From assembly GCA_002104895.1 (NCBI GenBank), contig MCFG01000002.1:75001-139000 (forward strand): a stretch of 64,000 nucleotides of DNA, given 5' to 3'. The stretch is from Anaeromyces robustus (taxonomy: Eukaryota; Neocallimastigomycota; Neocallimastigomycetes; Neocallimastigales; Neocallimastigaceae). The notes beneath the pieces are model-generated. The model made no database searches. It worked only from the letters and a program-made list of their open reading frames with translations, and was not told the DNA's origin. This document shows, in pieces, positions 46,336 through 58,081 of the stretch (positions are counted from its first letter, which is position 1; each line of letters begins with the position of its first letter). A program made the translations under genes and the position numbers.

Positions 46336-47340
46336 TTTCAATTTTAAAATATTATCTTTATTTGCTTATATATTTATTCTCATTCAATATTAATGTTGAT
46401 ATATATTATATATTAATTCTAATGTCAAATTATCTACCAATAATAAAAATAACAATATACATTATCAATATAATATGAATTTTTATAAATTAAATATTTA
46501 ATTAGTGGAAACTATATTTTACCACAAAAAATATATAAAATTTAATATATAATTTTATATAATTACTATTGAAATGAAATTATTTAAAAAGGTAATAAGT
46601 GAATAGTATTAAATATAATCTATTAAAATTTTTATATTTTTTGTATTTAATAAATGTTTAATATTCATAATTAATTAAAAATCAAAAAAGGAATAAAAAT
46701 TAATTACTTTTAATTACAATAATGAATAATTTTAATAATAAAAAATAATAAATAAAAATTAATTATTAACAATATATATTATATATTTATAAAAATTAAA
46801 TTAATAAATATATAGAAAATATTTTATTTTTGGTTTTATTATTAATATGTTAATATTAATTAAAAAAAATATTTAATTAAAATTATTAATTATTTAAAAA
46901 ATTATCATGTAAAGGTTATTTATTAAAATTAAAGATTACTTATTATTTATCTTTAACGAAATCAATACCATTTATAAATATAATTACCAAAATAGAAATT
47001 ATTCAATTATTCATATAAATTTATATAGTTTAGAAAAAGTAAATAGTTATTTATCTTTTTCTTCTTTTATATATATATAAAAAAAAGAATTATTTCATTA
47101 ATTATTTATTTACACAGAAAATTCTAAACTTTAATTATATTAAAATTTTGTAATAAATAACTATAATTTTACATTTTAACAATTTATTACCAAATGAAAG
47201 AAATATAAAATTTGAATAAAAATTATTTGCAAATAAGTTGTATGAAAATTTAAAATATTAAGAAACTTTGTAGGAAAGACATCATTATTGAGAGCACTTG
47301 TCATATTATTTTGTACTGTATTATTGAGATTAACACACTT
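46336..47340. other. Intergenic, 5' of the KNTC1 homologue
   Basis: AT-rich upstream region of the KNTC1 homologue up to the LINE target site. No coding or clear regulatory motif is seen. Confidence 0.6.
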
Positions 47341-47353
47341 CCAATATTATAAA
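47341..47353. repeat. LINE target-site duplication, left copy
   Basis: CCAATATTATAAA, directly before the T tract that is the poly(A) tail of the minus-strand LINE. Same 13 bases at 51457-51469. Confidence 0.92.
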
Positions 47354-50300
47354 TTTTTTTTTTTTTTTTTTTTTTTTTAATGGCACACAATTTGTACGTC
47401 AACTTTATTGAATTTAAATATTAAAATACATGAATCATAAAAAAAACACATAATGAAAAAAAATGATACTAAAAAAAATAAAAACCAGTAAAATATTATA
47501 GATAATAATAGATAATACTGGAGGAAAAAAAGAAGTATAATAATATTTAAAAACAATAAATCCATACAGCCCTTAATTCTAAATATAGAATTAAAGTAAA
47601 ATTGATCTATCCTATTCCACTAGGGTCGGAAATAGGATCGGCATTTGCCCTACTAGGCTGTCCTACTGTGTTATCAGCATTGACGTTCCTGGAGAGGTTG
47701 GTTTTAAATTTATTGAATAATATATGTTGTCTTTTACAGACAACAGGCATGATATCATTCAATAGAGCCGCAGATCGCAACAAGAATGGGGATTTTGAAT
47801 AAGTACCAGATTCAGTCTGACACTTAAACAAACATTCCCATTCCTTTTTGTATGGACTATTGTTAATTCTATCACTAAAACCATAATCTCTACCACCAAT
47901 TAAAAAAATATATATTCTATACCTATTAACTATTTTTTTACTACCTAATATATCTATATTACTTATACTATTATTACTACTTTTATAACCCTTAACAATA
48001 TTATTTATTCTATTATCCACACTAGGGTTATTACTAGTCCTAACTAAACTATTAAAAAGACTATCTAAAAAATAAAAAAAATTTCTATCTAAATCAGAGA
48101 AGTGATCAATACGAAGATTTTTAAATAAGAAACAATTTATAAACCAATGATCAATTCTCTGATAACTGTCACAATGGAAACAACATGAACAACAATTAGG
48201 ACAAGAATTATTAATCATTTTAGCAGCTTTTGCAACTCTAGCATCGATTTTATATCCACATCTTGCCCTAAGTATCCACCGAAAACCTTTGCTATATTCA
48301 GGAAATTCTAGATTAAGCTTTAAGTAACTTCTTGATTCTTCAAAGTTGTACAATTTATAAGTTTTAGCTTTAATTGATTTATCACTGTTCATGTCTCTGT
48401 CCCAATAGAATTCCATAATTTCTTTAGTAGAGGATGAAATATTGTTTAATTTATCATTTAATATTTTACTTTCTTTGTCCCAAGTCCATTTTCTTGTTGT
48501 AGCAACATTATTAACTATCTTTGAGATAATGCAGTTGGAGTCCTTCCACTTATTAAAACATCTAACCTGAGCTAAAGCACATTTACCAGAAAGTGGAGGA
48601 ATATTGAGTTCTTTTGAGATGCAATAAATAGAAACAAAAGAATTAGGTTTCGAGTAGCCTAAAATCCAATAAAAACCTTTGTTAATTATTGTTTGTGTAG
48701 AACTAGTATTGTTTTTGTTAGAACCAAGCAAAGGCGCGTAATAGGAAACTTGTCCAATAACTTTTGCAGAGAATAAAGTTCTTTTAAGAGGAATAGGAAT
48801 CAGATCATTTTTTAAAAAACCCTGAATTGAAAACAAAGCCTTACTAACTTTATTTTTCATTTTACTAATAACGAATTTTAAATCTAGAGTTTTGTGAAAG
48901 GGAACACCAAGGTAAGTATAACAATCTGTTTTAGGGATTGCAATTCCTGTTAAATAAAAGGTAGGGTCCTCTCTAAGAATATATTCCGAATTTTCATGTC
49001 TAACAGCTAATGTGCCACATTTATTAATTCCAAAAGTCATCTCGTTGTCCTTAGCCCATTTACCAACTAAACGAAGAAGTTTGTTCATACGAGATCTACT
49101 AGGGGCACAAAGAACAATATCATCAGCAAATAATCCTCCACAACAATATTCAGTATCTATTTTCACACCATTATGCAGGCAATCGTTGAAGATGTCGTTG
49201 ATAAACAAATTAAAAAGTATAGGAGATAAGGGACATCCTTGTCGAACTCCTTTAAGTATTCTGAAAGAATCGGAAAATTGTCCATTAATTTTAACACAAG
49301 CTTTGGAAGACAGATATAGGTTCTCCAAAAATTGAAAGCATTTTCCTTGTATACCAAGAGTATAAATTTTCGACAAGATGTTATATATGGGCACAGAATC
49401 GTAAGCTTTTTTAAGGTCCAGAAAAGCTATATAAGTATCTTCCCCTTTGAATTTACGTCTTTGACAAATAGAAAGAATAGAGATATAAAGACTAATACAT
49501 TCTTCCTTATTCCGAAAGCCAAATTGTTCTGGTCTGATGAATCCATGACTTATACCATATTCAGAAATTCTAGAAGCAATAATTTTCGAAAGAATCTTAA
49601 TACCATTATTGATAAGTGAGATACCACGATAGTTATCACAATTAGAAAGATCGCCTTTTTTTGGAATAGAAACAATGGATGCATTATTCCAAAAAATAGG
49701 AAAATCACCATTCCAAATACGATTAATTAAGAAACAGAAACAACTAAGACCAGCCGGAACATAGGAATCATTATTTACAGAATCATTTGAAGAGGAATCA
49801 GGAATTAAAGCTTTATAAAATTCAATAGGGATACCATCGGGACCGAGGCTTTAAAGTTAGGGATAGAAAGGATGGCCTTTTTGATTTCTTCAATGCTGAT
49901 ATCTTGGTTAATATCCCATACTATGTTATTTCCACTCTTTATACGATTAATAGCGGGAGAATTCTTCCAGAATTTTTTATTCATGCTATGTCCAGTAGAG
50001 TCATAACTAAGTTTCTTATAATAATTGCACCAAACATCTAATTGATCTTTAGTACTATACACTAAGTTATCTTGGTGGTCTCTGATAGGATGAGGTATAA
50101 ATAACTCCTGATTGTTATTTTTAATATTCTTCTTAATCCATGACCATGATTTTCTGCTGTCATTTTTTAAGGTAGCCTCGCAGCCTACTTTAATCCAAAA
50201 TAAATAGTTTTGTCTTCTAAATTCATTACACTTTTTATGAATAGATTGGCATAATTTATTATAAGATGCAACAAGGATAATAAATTGATTAGGTTCATAA

Positions 50301-51456
50301 TCCAAATGGCTCTTTTTAATTTGTCGATACTTCAAGCTTTTGATTCTTTGAAGACAGTAAATATTACGTGACATATGGAACATTGATTTCCTAATTTCAG
50401 TAGAAGATGTAATTTCAAGGTCCTCTGCAATTGAATTAGAAGTATTAATAAACTTATCAACTAGATCATCAATAGAAAGAGAAGGATTATTAAAGATCTC
50501 ATTATTTAAAATAGCAAACTTGTTATTGTCAACAATATCGTTTTTCATTTCCTTACAGCGAATTCTATTCCATTGAACAACCTTTTTTGGGTGAGTAAAG
50601 GAGAGATCAACAAAATTTTTCTTACAATATACTAACATTGGTTTATGATCAGAGACTGGGTGATAATCAATAAAGGAAGCATAAGATATAAGGTTCAACA
50701 TTTTATAATTAACCAAAGCATGATCAATATCTGAAGATAAATTACCTTGAACCCAAGAGATTCTTGAACTATTGAGAGGTAAAATTATCCAACCATTAAT
50801 CGGTGATATTTTTTCTTCAAGGTCCACTGTTTTCATGTTAAAATCCCCAACAAGAATAGAAGCATGATCACGATGAATATTAAGCCATTCAATAACTTCT
50901 GCTAAAGCACACTTCACTTGTGTAGAATGAGAGCTGACAGGGATATATACATTTCCAACAGAGCATTTAGAGTCGTATATATTATAATTAGTTAAGGAAA
51001 TAATGTAATTAAATGAATTCTCTTCAAGTATTGCTTGACAAGATTTATGATAACCTAAAAATAAGCCTCTCATGCCTGGAATACTATCAACGGCTCTTCT
51101 AACAAAATATCGGTAATTGGGAATAGTGACTTTACATGGTTGACTACTATTGGCACCAGAACCGTTCTTTGTTTCTTGAAAACAGAGAAAAAGAGGTTTG
51201 AATAATGTGATAAAGTATTCGATACTATCTTTCTTTTCGTGGTTCCATCCATTGGTATTCCAACTGAGACAAAAAGTAAACTTATCTTTGATAGAATTAA
51301 GAGTGTTGAGATTAGAGTGTATACTAACTAATGAGTTGCGTTGGAAAGAATCTGAAGTATTAGATTGTGAGGATGTTGTAGTAGAATTACTTTGGTTATT
51401 AATTGAATCATTTAAGTTTGTTGTAGAATTTCTTTGGTTATTGATTGAATCATTTA
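47354..51456 (-). mobile_element. APE-type non-LTR retrotransposon (LINE), slightly 5'-truncated
   Basis: About 4.1 kb on the minus strand. It ends in roughly 24 T on the plus strand (47354 onward), i.e. a poly(A) tail, and is flanked by a 13-bp target-site duplication. It carries an endonuclease followed by a reverse transcriptase in one protein, then a 3' UTR of about 230 bases. The 5' end falls inside the open frame, with no ATG upstream, so the copy was probably cut short during insertion. Order and FADD catalytic motif fit the L1-like group of APE-type LINEs. Base composition is clearly richer in G+C than the surroundings. Confidence 0.93.
47607..51456 (-). pseudogene. LINE ORF2: endonuclease-reverse transcriptase, one frameshift
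   Basis: The frame opens at the element's 5' edge with an Asn/Ser/Thr-rich leader, then an APE-like endonuclease (SWNTNGW near 51270, CFQETK near 51180, ILVGDFNMKTVD near 50840, SDHKPM near 50660). The reverse transcriptase follows: FLDLKKAYDSVP (49390-49430), GVRQGCPLSPILFNLFINDI (49200-49260) and the catalytic FADDIVL (49110). A cysteine-rich segment CPNCCSCCFHCDSYQRIDHW (48150-48215) resembles the zinc-binding tail of LINE proteins. A single missing base near 49845, in the motif normally read as KASGPDGIP, shifts the frame once; both sides are otherwise open. So this copy is young but probably not active by itself. Confidence 0.9.
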
Positions 51457-51469
51457 CCAATATTATAAA
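51457..51469. repeat. LINE target-site duplication, right copy
   Basis: CCAATATTATAAA, identical to 47341-47353, at the 5' edge of the minus-strand LINE. Confidence 0.92.
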
Positions 51470-52049
51470 GATAATAATAAAATACTTTTTTATTTAATAT
51501 AAGTAATGTTATAGTTCTTTTTAGAAATTTTCATTGATAACACCAAATATTCTAAATGCATTAAATATTAACGATTTTAACCAAAATTTGTTATTAAAAC
51601 ATTAACAATTTAACCAAAAATTAATTGTTATTAACCAAAAAGTGTTATTATACTTAGTCCAGTAATTAATATTTAAAATATATAAATATATAAAACTTTT
51701 ATTTTAAATAATAAAAAAATACAAAGTAATTATATTTTTGTATTATTTGATGTGTTTTTATTTTTTTTTTTTTTTTTTTAATTAAAATAATTATAAAATA
51801 AATTCTTTTATAATATATCTTAATAATGATTCATTAAAAAAAAAGATAAAACTTTCAACAATATCAATTTTAAATTTATTTTAAATAATAAAAAAAATAC
51901 AAAGTAATTATATTTTTGTATTATTTGATGTGTTTTTATTTTTTTTTTTTTAATTAAAATAATTATAAAATAAATTCTTTTATAATATATCTTAATAATG
52001 ATTCATTAAAAAAAAAAAAAGATAAAACTTTCAACAATATCAATTTTAA
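51470..52049. other. Non-coding, with tandem duplication
   Basis: No frame. Holds short AACCAAAA-type repeats (51575-51640) and the tandem duplication listed next. Confidence 0.6.
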
Positions 52050-52054
52050 ATTAA
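51700..52054 (+). repeat. Tandem duplication of about 178 bp
   Basis: Units at about 51700-51877 and 51878-52054 both run from TTTTAAATAATAAAAAAA to CAATTTTAAATT and include TTGTATTATTTGATGTG. They differ mainly in the length of A and T tracts, so the duplication is recent. Confidence 0.92.
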
Positions 52055-52373
52055 GCATAGAAAATATTAACAATTAATCAATTATATTTAAAAAAAATAT
52101 AAATATATATATATAATAATAAATATAAATAATATGTAATATACATATTAGATTGTTATTTACTATACATATTGATATATTGGTTTTTATGATATGAATA
52201 AATATATCAATATGTAAATATTTTTTTAATGATATTACACATATAATATACATGTGTTTTGAAATTTGTTTGATATATATGTTTATATAATTTTTTAAAA
52301 AAAAAAATATTTATATTACATAATTATTTTATTAAAATATAATTGATTAATTGTTAATATTTTCTATGCTTAA
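52050..52373. mobile_element. MITE with 40-bp terminal inverted repeats
   Basis: The first 40 bases, starting TTAAGCATAGAAAATATTAA, recur inverted at 52334-52373 without visible mismatch. Inner 16-bp arms (52166-52181 and 52201-52216) make a nested hairpin. TTAA at each edge could be the target duplication, which would suggest a piggyBac-like mobiliser, with inverted repeats then starting GCATAG. No coding. Confidence 0.78.
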
Positions 52374-52937
52374 TATAAAAATATTTTTGTAATTTAATTA
52401 ATATTTGCACAGTTTCTTTTAGAAGGATATCCTATTAATATTTATTATTAATAAAAATTTATATTAATATTATATTTTTATAATATTTATTTATTAATAT
52501 TATATAAATATATATAAATATATATTATAAATATTTTATAAATATATATATATTTGCTCAGTGGTAGTGACAAATGAAATCCATTATAAATTTCATTATT
52601 TCTCTTGTTGAGAAATTCGTATATATACAGGATGTTTACATCTCCGCAAATAAACATATATTTAATAATTTTATATATATTTACCTCTTATAATATTTAA
52701 AAGATTTTTATTTCGGCTAATTGTTTTTCCTTAAAATTAAATATAATATTATTATTTAACAAATTATTATACTAATATATTTTACGTCTTCCGAAACTTC
52801 ATATACCGAAAATGAATTTCTGCCTAATTCGTCGATCCTTTTTCTTGATAACCAAGAGATACTGTTACCCTCGCTTCGGTATTTGGAAATTGCAATACGT
52901 TATTTTAATCATCATAGGAAGTCATAATTAAAATATA
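52374..52937. other. Non-coding; GC-richer patch at the right
   Basis: AT-rich until about 52690, then GC-richer with short segments such as CTTCCGAAACTTCATATACC and GCCTAATTCGTCGATCC. It carries a lone tRNA A-box-like GCTCAGTGGTAG near 52557. No gene is recognised; the right part probably belongs to the same relic as the following frame. Confidence 0.5.
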
Positions 52938-53275
52938 TTACCAATCATAGGTATTTTTTTTAAATGAAGCAATGAATACTTTGTCATCGTGAATTGCATC
53001 AAACACATTGGCATTGTCCCATCTTTTTAATATCAAGTCATAAAGATCAACACGAGATTCTTCTTCCAAAACATCCAACAACTCCTCAAAGGCATCTTCG
53101 TCAAAACACGCGGCATCTATTAATTCGTTATTCTCCTTCAACCAGTCTTCATTAGAAATACTTCTTGATGACCTCTTGACAGCCTTTTGCTCTTCAGAGT
53201 CCAAAGAATTCTATCCTTATAGCCCTTCCCTCTTCAGGAACCTTTTTCTTCATTCCTAAATAGTCCTAACATAAT
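52938..53275 (-). pseudogene. Orphan acidic coding fragment in GC-richer DNA
   Basis: An 88-codon minus-strand frame lacks an ATG and reads an acidic helical peptide with ISNEDWLKENNELIDAACFD and ENDING residues FKKNTYDW. Directly upstream, in another frame, an ATG opens MKKKVPEEGRAIRIEF, which runs into a stop as the first frame begins, consistent with one frameshift in a former single frame. Codon use (GAC, TGC, GAG, AGG) differs from host genes nearby. I recognise no family. It could also be one exon of a gene whose other exons are lost. Its position between a MITE and a MULE-like element suggests mobile-element origin. Confidence 0.4.
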
Positions 53276-53423
53276 AAAATAAAGACAAAACCAAAAAACA
53301 AGAATTATGGTTTAATTAATTTAAAAAAAAAATAAAATAAAATAAAAATAAACCAATCATTTATTACTGACTGTCCAATAAATAAAATAATCAAATTTAA
53401 TAATTATTATTATTAATATAATG

Positions 53424-53470
53424 AAAAAATTTTAATACGTAATGTAAATACATTACGTATTAAATTTTTA
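53424..53470. repeat. Palindrome next to MULE-like element
   Basis: TTAATACGTAATGTA, a 2-base centre, then TACATTACGTATTAA (53432-53463), with A/T arms extending it by about 8 bases each side with one slip. Confidence 0.88.
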
Positions 53471-53480
53471 CATAATACAT

Positions 53481-54009
53481 AATTCAGGACTGAGTGTTGC
53501 ATTTCGGCAATGTACATGAAATTTTTTGCATTGAATGGTCCATTACGCCACATTTTATATTGTAAATTTATATAAATATTTTTAACGCCACATTTATATA
53601 AAAATTTTTTAAGAGAGTTTATATACTACTAGTACTTGTATATTAAAGCATTTCTTATTTATTTCATAATTTAAAGAATTATAAATATAAATTTTAAATT
53701 TCACTTAATATTTTATTTATTTAATAATTTAAATAATTATAGATAAATTTTAAATTTCACTTAATATTTTATTTATTTCATAAGTTAAATAAAAAAAAAA
53801 AAAAAAAGAAATATTAATAAAAAGAAGATGTCACTAATAAATTGGTTTCATAAATCAATAATAAATAAAATATTGATTTTAATAATATAATAAATTTTTT
53901 ATTAATTTAATTTATAAGCCACAATATAATACATTTAAATAATACGTTATTTTAATGCGCGATACATTTACAAAATACATTGCCGAAATGCACACTTCCC
54001 AATTCAGGA
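53481..54009. mobile_element. MULE-like MITE, 511 bp, with 9-bp target duplication
   Basis: Element 53490-54000 lies between two copies of AATTCAGGA (53481-53489 and 54001-54009). Its ends are inverted: the left end holds TGCATTTCGGCAATGTA and the right end holds the exact complement, with looser pairing of the outermost 8 bases. A 9-bp duplication is typical of Mutator-like transposons; hAT elements give 8. The interior is non-coding and contains a repeated ACGCCACATTTATAT-like motif and two and a half copies of a roughly 65-base unit (53650-53785). It is non-autonomous. Confidence 0.82.
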
Positions 54010-54285
54010 TTTATTTTTAATATTATTATAACTATGATTTAATATTAACTAATAAGTTGATAAGAAAAATTATTAATTAATATTAAAATCTTTTATGATA
54101 TAATATCTTTTTACTTTTTATTCAACTTGAATTATATTACTATATGACATGATATTAATTTATTAATTCAATTTTTGTTAATAAATTATTTAATATCATT
54201 TGTTTAATATATTTAAAACTAATACAGAACAAATAATACATATTTTTTTTTTTAAAATTATTTCTTATTCAATCTCAATAAAATG
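54010..54285. other. AT-rich spacer
   Basis: No feature seen apart from A and T tracts. Confidence 0.5.
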
Positions 54286-54562
54286 ATTCAGACTACTGCT
54301 TAAACAGTATCATTTTCCAATGTACTTTATTATTAATTCTATATTCTTCTTGAATCCATAATTTCAGCCTCAGACAGTTTACCAGATTCATTTATGAATG
54401 ATCAATTGTTATAAATACTAATAGCATCAATAAATCCATAATATTGTATATTCTAATAAATAATATTTTCAAATCAGATAGAGAGCCTAATTCACTGAAA
54501 AACATATCTTTCAAAACAGTCATACCAGTTTCGTTTCCAACTTTCATATTGTAATTTTATGA
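54286..54562 (-). pseudogene. Possible decayed coding fragment
   Basis: Slightly GC-richer than the flanks. On the minus strand it reads KVGNETGMTVLKDMFFSELG, then after shifts of frame GFIDAISIYNN and SFINESGKLSEAEIMDSRRI. These have the look of protein rather than random AT-rich translation, but the frame is broken and no family is recognised. Alternatively these may be short exons of an unread gene, though no matching splice sites were found. Confidence 0.28.
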
Positions 54563-55517
54563 AAGAAAAACTTTCAATAAATCAGAATATATATATTTAG
54601 TAATATTTTTAAAAAAAATTATAAGTATCTTGGGGAGTTTAGGTCTATAATGTTAAAGAAAACAGGATGTAATTTAACCTATTATAAAAAAAAATAATTT
54701 TATATATTAAATAAATAATTTTAATAATATATTTAGATAAAAAATCTTAATAAATTTTAAAAATTTTTATCAAGATTTAATGTAATGTAATGTAATGTAA
54801 TAAATAGTTCAGTAAATTTAAAAAATTTACTGAAACATATAATTTTTTAAAAAAAAAATAATAAATAAAAGTTGGAATGCCATTTCTACTTTCCTTTTTT
54901 AGTAATAGGTAAATTTATTTATTATTTTTATAAAATTAATTATTGATTAATATATACATAAATATATTATTATGTATTATGAAATATAAAAATATATATT
55001 GAATTTAATAAATTGTGTTAAAATTGATTTTATTTAATTATTGATAAAAGAAGAAAAAAAAAGTTACAAGTAAATAAATAATAAATAAAATAATAATTAA
55101 TGAATAATAAATAATATTAAGTGAAATTAAATGAATAATTCAGTATTACAATAATAGTTTAACTCTTATTAATATTAACTAATTATTAATTTATGATTTT
55201 ACCTAATAGTTCTTTCTTTTTTTTCTTGTTTTATATTTATATATATATAAAGGTAATATTAAATCATTTAATAGATTTTTTATCATATATCTTATATAAA
55301 TTAATAAATAAATTACAAATAACAATAAATAATAATAATGAAGCATACATTTAGAAAATAATTATATCAATAAAAGAAAAACTATTTCATTATTATTAAG
55401 ATTCATAAGTTATTAATTTTGTTTTAGAATAATTACAGACAGGAAAGTTTGTTTTATTTATTTATTAATAAATCTTATTAAATTTTTTATACCACTTATT
55501 TCTTTTATTCTGAAATT

Positions 55518-55592
<75 letters not shown>

Positions 55593-55648
55593 TTATTTAT
55601 TTATTTATTTATTATTTATTTATTTATTTATTATTTATTTATTTATTT

Positions 55649-55685
<37 letters not shown>

Positions 55686-57279
55686 AGGTTAAGTGGGAGA
55701 AATTATTAGTTTTGTTATTTTACAATAATAATGTTGATACTTGCCTTTTTTTTAATAAGTCTATATTAGGTTCAATAATTTATTATTGTCTAATTTTTAA
55801 TAATATGAAATTTTAAGAAAATAAATATTTAATTTTAATTACGATTATCATTATTATAAAATTATTAAACTGGTATATTATATTTATTTATTAATAATTA
55901 TGATGGTATTTATATTTAAATATATATATGTTATTTATTATTTCATTAAATCTAATTTTTTAATATAAAAATTTATTAATGATTTAGTTTTTTATTATAC
56001 AATAAAAAGTAAAAATTTTATATATGTTTTAAGTTAAATATGAATTTTTTTTTAATTTTGTATATGGATCATCCATTAAATTTTTTAATCAAGGGGTTAT
56101 CTTTTCCTTTAAACTATAAACCATTTTAAAAGAGTTATCATCGAAAACAATTAAAATAAGTAGATATTAATATTATAATTATTATTGAATTAATAATAAA
56201 AATAAATATTTAATTTTATTCTTTTAAGAGCGTTACATTTGTATTAATAGAATATTAGTATATATTTTTATATATATTTTATGGTAATTATTTTATAAGT
56301 TGAATTATATATATATTTGTTAATTAAGAAGTATTAACTATAATAATTGATAATTGTATTATGATAGGAAAAGTAAGTAGTATATATAATATGATAAGTG
56401 AAGTAGTAAGTAGTATACTATCTATTAAATATATATACTTTATAAATGAAATGAAAATTATATTTTCTTCTAATTCAAAAAAAAAAAAGTCCCAATTATT
56501 ATATTAAATAATTATTCTATACAAAAAAATATATATAGTTAAATATTTAAATATTATTATGCACCTATATATATTTTGATAGAATCTGATCGTTAATTTT
56601 ATTTTGTTTTTTATAATTATATATTTAATACAAAAACTTTATTTTTTATTTTAAAAACTCTTTTCTATTACAAATAATTTATTATGAAATTATTCTTTTA
56701 TATGTGCTTTATATTTAATTTTAATTATTACTTTATTATTATATATTATATTATTTTTATGCTTTTTTATTTAATATATCAATACTATAAAAATAAAAAT
56801 ATTATACTGCTATAAATGCATAAAATAAAAAAAAAATTAATTTAAATATATCATGAATCATTTGTATATAATATATATGATTATTGCTATATTATATACT
56901 AGTATTTAATAATAAATCTTACATAAAAAATGGTTTATGGTAATTATCTTTATATAATTTAAATCAGTTTTATATAAAAAATCATAAACTTTTAAATTTT
57001 GAATATATATATAAACTTGTAAAAATAAAAGCTTTTTATTGAAATAGAAAATTGACCTTATAAATAAAAATTTGATTATTATAGAAATACAAATTTATTA
57101 TTAGTAAAAAAGTTCAAATATTTCTTAGATTATGAGTTATTTCCGAAACGATCAAATTTTTTTATAAATAATAGAAGCGATCTTAGAAAAATAATAGAAC
57201 ATAAGATTAATATTATTATTAAAAAGCGGTTTTTTTTATCAATATTATATAAATAATATGATTATATTTATTTATTCAT

Positions 57280-57314
<35 letters not shown>

Positions 57315-58081
57315 TCAATATAAAATATATATTTCTTAGTATTATTAGGAATTTTATATAGATATATATATAAAATATATATAATCTAAATTATTATATA
57401 ATATATTATTTATTAACTTTTTTTATTTAATCACTTATTAATTATTTATTTAATTATATATTTAACGATTTATTTATTATTTTAAATAATATTTTAAATT
57501 CTATCATAATTATATATATTATTTTATATTATTAAATATAATGGTATTATATTTAATAATATATTTTTTATATTGTATTTTTAAGCTTTTCTTTTTTAAT
57601 TTTCTCAAAAAATTGAAAAATACTTATTATATTATAATATATATATAATTTAATAAATATATATATTAATTAATTTAGCCATATATTAATATCTTATTTA
57701 ATTTTTATTTTTATAAAATGTATAATACCACAAAATCTTTTTATTAAAATAATAAATTATAAGGTTTATTTAAAATTATATATAATATATTATTCAATAT
57801 AATGTGTATATATTAATATTAATATATATATAAAATGTTTAATTAAATTAGAATCAATAAAAAAATAGTAAATAATAAAAATCAAGTATAATTAAAAAAG
57901 AAAAAAGTAAAAATAAAGCAAAACAATATTTATCAGAGAATACAATAAAAAAAAAAAAAGGTATAAATAGTAAAAAGTTTTCTTTAAATATTTTTTTATA
58001 TTACTTTATAGAATTAATTTTTTATTTTATTCATAAAATTTGTAATATTTATTTTATAAATAAATAATTGAAACCTGAAAG
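54563..58081. other. Long intergenic region, microsatellite-rich
   Basis: 3.5 kb without a supported gene. It contains a TAATG run (54779-54801), a hairpin TTCAGTAAATTT/AAATTTACTGAA (54808-54834), a large TTTA array (55515-55684), a smaller one (57262-57314), and purine-rich DNA approaching the next gene. The last bases may be the leader exon of the A32-like gene. Confidence 0.6.
55515..55684. repeat. TTTA array with higher-order pattern
   Basis: TTTA repeats interrupted at intervals by ATTA so that blocks of about 19 bases (several TTTA plus TTA) recur four times in the 55560-55660 part. The block periodicity shows expansion of a longer unit. Confidence 0.9.

Noticed and set aside
47602-47802. 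Plus-strand frame and its mirror at 61344-61568
   Set aside because: Both are antisense to the C-terminal end of the LINE protein.
52551-52640. tRNA-like A box GCTCAGTGGTAG
   Set aside because: No matching T-loop box, acceptor stem or cloverleaf follows at tRNA distance. A SINE head is possible but unsupported.
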